Positions 38,810 through 44,277 of a stretch of 44,277 bases of DNA are shown here, piece by piece. The stretch's first letter is position 1. Each line of letters begins with the position of its first letter. Both the position numbers and the translations under genes were made by a program. The notes beneath the pieces were generated by a model, which made no database searches, was not told where the DNA came from, and saw only the letters and a list, made by a program, of their open reading frames with translations. This DNA is from a virus, in the IMG/VR virus record IMGVR_UViG_3300024290_000007, positions 1-44,277 of that record; one strand, given 5' to 3'.

Positions 38810-39574
38810 GACTCTCGTGCCTCCTGCTGGGCTCGCGGTCGCGAGCACGGTTGTCAGCGAACCCACTGCGTCAGCGAGCCCGACCTGCACTGCGGCCTCG
38901 CCGTGGAACACTCGCGCCTGCAGCTGCGCGACAGCGACAGGCTTCAGCCCGCGACCTTGCGCAACGAGGTCGAAGAACACCGCAGCCATCGAGTCGACGA
39001 TGCTCTGGGTGTTCGCCAGCTCTGCATCGGTGATCGGCATGTCAGGGTGACCGTCGCCCTTGCGACTGCCGCTCATGACGAGAGCAACGCGCAGCCCGCG
39101 CGCAGCGTTCATCGCGGTGATGTCCTCGCGGCTCGACAGCACACCGATCGAGCCGACGAGCGCGCTGATGGCGATGGTGATGCTGTGGCACTGCGACGCG
39201 AGCGCGTAGGCAGCGCTGGCGCATTCGCCTTCGACGTACCCGAGGAGCGGCTTGCCTGCAGCGTCGCACGCTGCACGAATCGCGAGCGCAGCCTCGAAGC
39301 AGCCGTGCGCGTCGCCCCCAGGCGAATCGAGGCGCAGCACGACAGCGCGCGCGGACGTAGCGCACGCGGCCTGCACGCGAGCCAGAATGTCTTCGTACGA
39401 GTCGCACCACGCGTGGGCGTGGTTCTCGAGTGGGCCGCGGACATCGACCACCGCGCAGCCGTCCATCTCGACTACGTCACGCTTCTGCGTGTCGTCGACA
39501 AAGAACTGCTCGAACAGTGCGCGCGGCTCAATGGCGAGCAGACCGCGACGCTCATAGCGGCGAGCGAGAATCAT
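38117..39574 (-). CDS. S49-type head maturation protease with C-terminal scaffold
   Basis: A 485-residue protein starts in an ATGA overlap with the portal stop. The N-terminal 240 residues are an S49/SppA-ClpP fold: GCAVVDVRGPLENHAHAWCD, VVLRLDSPGGDAHGCFEAAL (about 80-99, oxyanion GG), GECASAAYALASQ (about 136, catalytic Ser), and IGVLSSREDITAMNAARGLR. The MSGSRKGDGHP that follows supplies the family Lys. After a hinge come an acidic repeat and coiled coil used as scaffold. It cleaves capsid precursors during head maturation. Confidence 0.88.
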   Translation of the reverse strand: MILARRYERRGLLAIEPRALFEQFFVDDTQKRDVVEMDGCAVVDVRGPLENHAHAWCDSYEDILARVQAACATSARAVVLRLDSPGGDAHGCFEAALAIRAACDAAGKPLLGYVEGECASAAYALASQCHSITIAISALVGSIGVLSSREDITAMNAARGLRVALVMSGSRKGDGHPDMPITDAELANTQSIVDSMAAVFFDLVAQGRGLKPVAVAQLQARVFHGEAAVQVGLADAVGSLTTVLATASPAGGTRVMAKKMSYEDLREALAAAAEGTDPNAKAAKRALAVMDEAEPAEAEGGETEETAEGETPEETAEGETPETDEEGKPKPAAKAAQRAEGSEDDKTASTATAAYRMALKAQTESAQLRAQLKARDEAAERQQLIASRPDLPTDTVSLLARAPMALVREHIASLPPLKGEIAGGLKNPRVVAYGKPVTGNVEPAGASHLPAAEKADLDQRMGLSEPGLHVVQNEYKLTLGAYKPR

Positions 39575-41277
39575 GCTGCGGTCTCCTGACTAACAGGCGC
39601 CGTCGCAGGCGCTGCAGTGGTCGGAACGAACCCGTTGCCGACTGAGCCGAGCAGCTCGTTAGCCTCGGCGTCAGTGACGAGAAACGCGCGCTTCATGATG
39701 CCGATGGCGGCGTCGCGCGGCAGCTCGCCGTTTGCGACTGCACGCACGATGTCCAGCAGCGACGTCACCTGCGCGCCGTTCAGCGCGGTGTCCTGAGCAG
39801 GAGTGCCCGTCGCGACCTGCTGGCCTGCAGCCACTTCGGTTGGCTGCGCAGGCGCTGCAGCTGCAGCAGCGGTGTCTGCCTCCGCAGCGCCTGCGCCGCC
39901 TTCGATCACGCGCAGCTGCGGAGGCGCAGCCTGCACCGGAGCTCCGGTAACTGCATCAGGCTTGCCGTCGCCGTCAGCGTCACCCTTGATTGGCACTGCG
40001 AAGCGCGCAGCAAGCTCCGGCACGTCCAGCTCCATGCTGTGAGCGCCGAGCGCCGCGGTCAGCAGCTCGATAGCGTTCGCAACCTGCGTGAGCGCAGTCG
40101 CTTCCGAGTTGCGGTCCTTCGCAGGCATGACGTCGTACTCGTACGCGCATGGCTTCTGCAGGATCGCGTCAGCGCCCCAACGCTGCGCGACGAACACCGG
40201 AATGCCTTGCGTGTTGATCGTGTACGAGAGTCCGTCGCCGGTGTCCTTGATGAGATCGGCGCGGATGGTCTTGTGAATGTCGGCGTTGGCGAAGCCCGCG
40301 CCGCCGTCAGTCGTCACCGACTGGCCCGCGATCGCGATCACATACTCCATGTTCTGCTGCGCGATGGTCTCGTTGAACGACTCCCATCCGCGGCCGTTCG
40401 ACTCGACGAGCTTGACGTCGTAACCGGGCGTAACGCCGAAAACAGTGTTGACGCCCCACGCCATCAGCTGCTGAAAGAACGCTTGTTTTTGAGGCTCGGC
40501 AGCGCCTTGTGGTGCAACGGCTACGCGTGCGGGATTGGCGAGCTTCGCCTCCCAGTTGTCGCGGTGCATCGCAGCGTGTTCTTTGCGTACGTACGCGCGC
40601 CCCACTGCGCGCCAGAGGCCCGCTTGCCAAGGCGCGATGCGCCCGCCTGGTGCGTGCAGTATCCAGTGGCCATCACCCGGAACAACGCGCAGGCGGCCAA
40701 CAGTCGAGTTGTAATACCACTGGTTCTCATACCACTGATAGTTCAGGTACTGCGGGTCGAGGCGGACCATTACGGGATAGTCGCGGCCTTCGACGGGCAC
40801 TAGCTCTGCAACACCGACGCCGAGCAGGAGCCCGTCTGCTGCGAGCAGTGCTAGCTCAGCAGGCGGAAACATCTCATCGAACACCGAGCGCACATCGTCG
40901 TGCCCGAACTCGAGCGCGCCGACGACATCAGGATCGCCGCGGAAGCGCTTCGGCAGGCGCACGAGACCGCCCGTTCGCGTGCTGAGTACGCCTGCGAGCT
41001 GCCCGTCTTTACGCGCTGCAAACATGAGGCGGCCTGCAGCTGTCAGGTTGCCGATGTCCGCCATGCGCTCGGCGTTCTCGACATCCGACATGTACCAGCG
41101 CGTCTGAGATGCAGGCGGCTGCACGAGCTGGCCGCCCAGGTTCTCGCGCATCTCGACTACCTGCGGCGAGTCGATATCCTGCGCTGCACCTTGGCTTGGC
41201 AGCGGGCGCTTGTAGGCGGATATCCCAAGCAGGATGTCGCGCGTGTACTCGCTGATCGTCTGCGTGATGCCTGCCAC
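39571..41277 (-). CDS. Portal protein (DUF935, Mu gp29-like)
   Basis: A 568-residue protein starts at GTG 41277 (no strong ribosome site). It contains GRLMFAARKDGQLAGVLSTR, then ALLAADGLLLGVGVAELVPV and YLNYQWYENQWYYNSTVGRL. Further on are WQAGLWRAVGRAYVRKEHAA and IAGQSVTTDGGAGFANADIH. These follow the DUF935 portal family of Mu-like phages. The portal forms the dodecameric DNA channel and binds terminase. The last 150 residues are Ala/Pro-rich with CTGCAG-coded stretches, an unusual extension. Confidence 0.88.
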   Translation of the reverse strand: MAGITQTISEYTRDILLGISAYKRPLPSQGAAQDIDSPQVVEMRENLGGQLVQPPASQTRWYMSDVENAERMADIGNLTAAGRLMFAARKDGQLAGVLSTRTGGLVRLPKRFRGDPDVVGALEFGHDDVRSVFDEMFPPAELALLAADGLLLGVGVAELVPVEGRDYPVMVRLDPQYLNYQWYENQWYYNSTVGRLRVVPGDGHWILHAPGGRIAPWQAGLWRAVGRAYVRKEHAAMHRDNWEAKLANPARVAVAPQGAAEPQKQAFFQQLMAWGVNTVFGVTPGYDVKLVESNGRGWESFNETIAQQNMEYVIAIAGQSVTTDGGAGFANADIHKTIRADLIKDTGDGLSYTINTQGIPVFVAQRWGADAILQKPCAYEYDVMPAKDRNSEATALTQVANAIELLTAALGAHSMELDVPELAARFAVPIKGDADGDGKPDAVTGAPVQAAPPQLRVIEGGAGAAEADTAAAAAAPAQPTEVAAGQQVATGTPAQDTALNGAQVTSLLDIVRAVANGELPRDAAIGIMKRAFLVTDAEANELLGSVGNGFVPTTAAPATAPVSQETAA

Positions 41278-41296
41278 GCAGCAGTGGTGCCACGCT

Positions 41297-41548
41297 CTAA
41301 GTCAGCTTGTAGCGGCGCACTGTATCTCGCGGAGGAGACACGAAGTGTATATCCCACGAGCGATATGGAATGCCGTAGTTGAAGTCTAAGCTTAGACGCG
41401 AGCGGTGACTGGGTGCGCGAACGCCGCTCGCCCAATCAGATACGCGCTGGCGGTGCACGCGGCAGCGCGCAGCAATGTCGGTCGCAGTTGTGACCTGCAG
41501 GATCGCCAGCAGCAGTCTTCGTCCTCGACTCATCCCCTCGAGCGCCAT
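41297..41548 (-). CDS. Small XRE-like HTH protein between terminase and portal
   Basis: An 83-residue protein starts at ATG 41548, with GCGGAG 7 nt upstream, overlapping the last 19 bp of terminase. A second ATG at 41533 makes an ATGA overlap. It reads RGRRLLLAILQVTTATDIAA, then RCRVHRQRVSDWASGVRAPS and YGIPYRSWD. This is a compact helix-turn-helix like the HTH in the gene at 43185-43763 (both end in a GIP...W element). It could autoregulate late genes or be a duplicated terminase-small HTH. A possible operator half site (41322-41341) lies inside it. Confidence 0.65.
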   Translation of the reverse strand: MALEGMSRGRRLLLAILQVTTATDIAARCRVHRQRVSDWASGVRAPSHRSRLSLDFNYGIPYRSWDIHFVSPPRDTVRRYKLT

Positions 41549-43188
41549 GTGTTCTCCGCAGCGTACGGGTCGATCACGTGCTCCTGCTCGTGCACGTCGT
41601 CTACGAGGTGAGCTGCAGACGCGGGCAAGTCTTCGCGCAGCGACAGCGGTTCCCAGCAGGCGAGCGCGAGGCTGTCTAGGCGGTCGGGTGAGCGGCCTAT
41701 CAGCTTCCTGATTGTGTCCTTCGGTGTGAGCTTGAGGCGGCCGTTTAGAGCTTCTTTCCACTCGAGCACATGCAGCTCGGCGGCGAGTCGCGTGTCTTCG
41801 ACGATCGCGCCGCCGTCGCGGAACCACAGCTCGAGGTTCGCAACAAGCTCGTCACGCATGCGGTCGTAGGTCTGCGGCATCCGCACCGCCCGGTCGGACG
41901 CCTGCACGCCCACCAGCTCGAACGCGTGCGGGTGTGCCTCAAGGTAGTCAGCGAGCAAGCGGAACAGCGGCGTGCCGATGGGGCCCGTACGGTCGATCAC
42001 GACGACCGGGACCTCACGCGGGAGGCGCAGCTCGCGCAGCAAGTGCACGAGATGCGTCACGTGTGCCTCGGGTGTTAGTCCGCGGAAGCCGCGGAACATG
42101 AGCAGCTTCATTCCGCGCCGCGGCGCGAACATGCTCTCGTCGCCTTTGCCCGACTCGCCTGCAGGGTCGAGGCCCACGTACAGGCGCCCAGCGTCGGGAG
42201 TGAGAGCCCAGCGCGCTTCGGCCTCGCCGATTTGATGCACGCTGAAGATGCGGCCCTCTTCGTGGATCGCGTGCTCGCCCTTGACGCGTATTCTGTAAAG
42301 CGCGCTCTCCTCGCCCCACTCTAGTTTCTTCTCGTCGATCCACTCGCGCGTTGCGAGCCCAGGGATGAGCACGTCGCCGCTGATCACGTTCGGCGTTTCC
42401 TCCGACGAGACCCGCATCGTGAAGTAGTAGTGGGCCTTGCTGGTGAAGGCCTCGTAGAACTCGCCTTCGTTGCGCGTGCCGTTGCTGAACATGACGATGC
42501 GCGCGCCGCCTGCGCGGTTGCCTTCGATGGCCTCGAAGATGTCGTCACCTACGCCCGAGGCCTCGTCGACGATGTAAAGCAGGTTACGTCCGCTGATGCC
42601 TGCGACAGCTTCTGCTTCGCGCGCGGTGAAGCCCACCACCTCGCGGAAGTCCGCCGCCTTGAGGCCCGTGCGTGCAAGCTCGCCTTGCTCGCCTTCGATG
42701 AGCGCAGAGTGCTGACACGGGCGCGCGATGCGCAGGCCTTCGGGGTCGTCGGTCTTGCACGCAACGCAGCGCCCCGATCGCGCGCGCATCATGCGTAGCT
42801 CGCGCCACAGAATCTGATCAACCTGGCGCGAGGTCGTGCTCGTCATGACCACGCGCGCATCGGCGAAGCTGCAGTAGTACCAGAGCGCGAGGCCTGCAGC
42901 GGAGTGCGACTTGCTGACCTTGTGACCCGAGCACACTGCAACGCGTGGGTGATCACGCACTGCGTTGATGATGTCGATCTGCCTCGACCACGGTTCGACG
43001 CCGAGCACTTCGCGAAAGAACTCGACAGGCTGCGCGGCGTACTCGCTTGACGGGAAGCGCGTGTGACTCGCGTGCAAGAGCCCCGTGCGTATGCGCAGCG
43101 CGAGGTCCACAGCGAAGCCGCTGCGCTCGCGCTCGGCGTTGCGCGGGCGCCCGCGTGATCGGACCTCGTATGCGTTGCTGGTGGTCAC
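41530..43188 (-). CDS. terL: Terminase large subunit
   Basis: A 552-residue protein starts at GTG 43188 in a GTGA overlap. It has a packaging ATPase with Walker A CSGHKVSKSHS (about 86-96) and Walker B NLLYIVDEASG (about 202-212, Asp-Glu pair). A coupling-motif-like MFSNGTRNEGEF follows. The RNase-H-like nuclease begins YVGLDPAGESGKGDESMF (about 347) with later acidic VVVIDRTGPIG. A Cys/His insertion CVACKTDDPEG..CQH (about 141-160) may bind zinc and is less usual. It drives DNA into the prohead and cuts it. Confidence 0.92.
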   Translation of the reverse strand: MTTSNAYEVRSRGRPRNAERERSGFAVDLALRIRTGLLHASHTRFPSSEYAAQPVEFFREVLGVEPWSRQIDIINAVRDHPRVAVCSGHKVSKSHSAAGLALWYYCSFADARVVMTSTTSRQVDQILWRELRMMRARSGRCVACKTDDPEGLRIARPCQHSALIEGEQGELARTGLKAADFREVVGFTAREAEAVAGISGRNLLYIVDEASGVGDDIFEAIEGNRAGGARIVMFSNGTRNEGEFYEAFTSKAHYYFTMRVSSEETPNVISGDVLIPGLATREWIDEKKLEWGEESALYRIRVKGEHAIHEEGRIFSVHQIGEAEARWALTPDAGRLYVGLDPAGESGKGDESMFAPRRGMKLLMFRGFRGLTPEAHVTHLVHLLRELRLPREVPVVVIDRTGPIGTPLFRLLADYLEAHPHAFELVGVQASDRAVRMPQTYDRMRDELVANLELWFRDGGAIVEDTRLAAELHVLEWKEALNGRLKLTPKDTIRKLIGRSPDRLDSLALACWEPLSLREDLPASAAHLVDDVHEQEHVIDPYAAENTWRSRG

Positions 43189-43763
43189 AAGCCCATGCGC
43201 TCCAGCGCATCGGCGACAGCCACTGCGGCTGCGGGATGCTGCACGAGTACGCGTGCGATCTCATTGCGGGCGCGCAGCCACGCGGGGTGCTCGCGCACAT
43301 AGCGATCCTCGGAGAGCTCGGCGCGCTGCTCGAGGTCGGCGCGCAGCTTCAGGATGCGGGCCTCGGCGTCGATGAGCTTGCTGCGCTCGCCAGGTAGCAG
43401 GTTCGGTGCAGAGCGATCGCGACGGATCACGGACAGCAGCTCCAGGCACTCGACCATGGTCGGGAGCGTCGGTTGCTCCTCGATCATCGCGAGCGCGACC
43501 TGCTCATCGTGGGTCGCCGGCAGTTTGTTCCAGGCGTCGATCGGGATGCCGAGCGCAGCCTGCATCTGAGCGCGGGCTGGACCTCCCGGCGTCTGATCGC
43601 CGTTGCGCCACTTGAGCACGGAGGCGGGAGACTTGGCGCCGATTGCAGACGCGATCGCCGCGAGCGAGCCGCTGACGTGCAGCAGCATGCGCTGGCCTTC
43701 GGAGCGCAGCATGGGCGCTTGGGCAACGGGTACGGTGCTCTGCTTCGGCGGCGGTGCCTTCAT
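43185..43763 (-). CDS. HTH protein, terminase-small-like
   Basis: A 192-residue protein starts at ATG 43763 in an ATGA overlap and ends in GTGA with terminase. Residues 30-85 form an XRE-like HTH (LAAIASAIGAKSPASVLKWR, NGDQTPGGPARAQMQ, ALGIPIDAW). The rest is helical (AMIEEQPTLPTMVECLELLS, SKLIDAEARILKLRADLEQR), as in small terminase subunits or their partners. Two successive small-terminase-like genes are present. Which of them recognises pac is not clear. Confidence 0.7.
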   Translation of the reverse strand: MKAPPPKQSTVPVAQAPMLRSEGQRMLLHVSGSLAAIASAIGAKSPASVLKWRNGDQTPGGPARAQMQAALGIPIDAWNKLPATHDEQVALAMIEEQPTLPTMVECLELLSVIRRDRSAPNLLPGERSKLIDAEARILKLRADLEQRAELSEDRYVREHPAWLRARNEIARVLVQHPAAAVAVADALERMGL

Positions 43764-44182
43764 TTGACAACCGACAGCCATGGGCTGTGGACGCCGGGCT
43801 CCGCGTCTGCAGCCTCGGTGCCTGCAGTGTCGTCGATGTTCTCGGCGATGCGCTTGCCGTAGAGCTTCGGATACTTGCGCTCGAGCAGCCACGCGGCGGC
43901 CTTCCAGTCGCCTTCGATCTTGCGGACTGCTGCAGCGCTCACGATGGCCTGGTTGCGCAGCGCATCCTGCGCGCGCGCCATGTCGCACTCGTGGGCGAAC
44001 CTGACAAACGGCTCACGACCTGCGCGGCCTGCTTCGATCCACACGTCTAGCGTCTCGCGCGATATGCCTGCAGCGTGCGCGGCGTGTGTCTTGTAGCCGC
44101 CGTTTTTCAGCGCATCGACAATCGCCTTGTGGACCTGCGCGTTATACGAGCTTGGTCGCCCCCGTTTCTTAGATGTCGTCAC
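43760..44182 (-). CDS. Terminase small subunit-like protein
   Basis: A 140-residue protein starts at GTG 44182 with a good AGGGGGA ribosome site 7 nt upstream. It opens KKRGRPSSYNAQVHKAIVDA with a homeodomain-like HTH (GGYKTHAAHAAGISRETLDV, then WIEAGRAGREPFVRFAHECD). It ends with the signature DWKAAAWLLERKYPKLYGKR. That WKAA.W.LER..P..wG phrase is characteristic of terminase-small families. It starts the late operon and probably recognises the packaging site. Confidence 0.8.
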   Translation of the reverse strand: MTTSKKRGRPSSYNAQVHKAIVDALKNGGYKTHAAHAAGISRETLDVWIEAGRAGREPFVRFAHECDMARAQDALRNQAIVSAAAVRKIEGDWKAAAWLLERKYPKLYGKRIAENIDDTAGTEAADAEPGVHSPWLSVVK

Positions 44183-44277
44183 GTCAAAATCCCCCTGTTT
44201 TACTGCGCGAACGCCAGGAAAACCGCGGCGTTTCTTTTCCTGCGCAAGCGAAAAAACGCCTATTTTTTTTCGAGACA
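44183..44277. promoter_or_regulatory. Late operon leader and window end
   Basis: The leader of the late operon carries the ribosome site of the first terminase gene and, further upstream, a strong hairpin with a T8 run on the plus strand. No clear minus-strand promoter box was found. If the genome is circular, this joins the 1-248 palindrome region. Confidence 0.45.
44227..44270 (+). terminator. Terminator-like hairpin at window end
   Basis: GGCGTTT (44227-44233) pairs with AAACGCC (44254-44260), with inner CGC-AA-GCG and T/A pairs, and is followed by TATTTTTTTT on the plus strand. No rightward gene precedes it in this window. Read on the minus strand, the same stem is followed by GCGGTTTT, so it could act on leftward late transcripts as a site for antitermination. 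Confidence 0.6.

Noticed and set aside
41383-41396. Palindrome GTCTAAGCTTAGAC
   Set aside because: It is a perfect 14-bp palindrome but lies inside the small HTH gene and does not match the operator family. A single copy gives no further support.
5473-42080. Recurrent CTAACA/TGTTAG word at many gene ends
   Set aside because: I noted about twenty copies, often from an AAC-TAA stop context. By hand this is only about twofold over expectation and not tied to one position, so I do not claim a signal.
1-44277. tRNA genes and CRISPR arrays
   Set aside because: No cloverleaf with a CCA-type end and no regularly spaced repeat-spacer pattern was seen. The short tandem repeats are coding linkers or iterons.

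Overview
The window is a GC-rich (roughly 65 percent by eye), gene-dense genome of a temperate, contractile-tailed bacteriophage, probably close to complete. The head genes are Mu-like: a DUF935/gp29-type portal, a gpT-type major capsid protein and a gp36/DUF1320-type connector. They sit with a sheath, tube, tape measure and J/W/V/I-type baseplate set. Lifestyle genes are a tyrosine integrase, an excisionase-like HTH protein and an XRE repressor candidate. No single gene fixes the host. The protein at 19953-20306 resembles small linker-rich DNA-binding proteins that I associate with Myxococcota, so a myxobacterial host is a guess at low confidence.

Layout. (1) 0.25-5.9 kb, minus strand: an operon of a coiled-coil protein, a DUF3854/DUF927-type primase-helicase, two unknown proteins, a RuvC-like resolvase and a small ORF, mostly with 4-bp stop/start overlaps. 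A 350-bp gap inside it carries eleven 9-bp iteron-like repeats arranged around an alternating purine-pyrimidine tract, and is a candidate replication origin. (2) 6.0-7.9 kb: a divergent regulatory switch (Cro-like minus-strand HTH gene, CI-like plus-strand XRE gene) with palindromic operator-like sites. (3) 7.9-15.7 kb, plus strand: PD-(D/E)XK nuclease with a predicted Fe-S staple, a Cys-containing possible ssDNA-binding protein, a RecD2-type helicase, a protein joining a histone-H1-like tail to a recombinase core-binding domain, a Cys-rich miniprotein and a lipoprotein, punctuated by three strong terminators. (4) 15.7-18.6 kb: integration module (DUF6876 gene, integrase, operator-rich spacer, excisionase-like gene). 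(5) 18.7-21.5 kb, plus strand: seven small accessory genes. (6) 44.2-21.6 kb, minus strand: the late operon. In order it carries two terminase-small-like HTH proteins, terminase large subunit, a small HTH protein, portal, S49 protease with a nested scaffold, a decoration-like protein, capsid, connectors, sheath, tube, a G/GT tail chaperone with a -1 frameshift, tape measure, baseplate and fibres. It ends with a ParB-like protein and a TET-associated-type glycosyltransferase, which suggest DNA hypermodification.

The leftward early operon (ending at 249) and the leftward late operon (starting at 44182) read in the same direction across the window ends. A circular or circularly permuted genome would place the late genes directly downstream of the resolvase, as in many lambdoid phages. 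No recognisable endolysin, holin or spanin was found.

Two genome-wide oddities stand out. The palindrome CTGCAG is extremely over-represented, in coding Ala/Pro linkers and in non-coding DNA alike. A dyad-symmetric site (arms ATGYCT and AGGCAT around CGCR) recurs at the control regions of several separate transcription units, like a dispersed repressor regulon.
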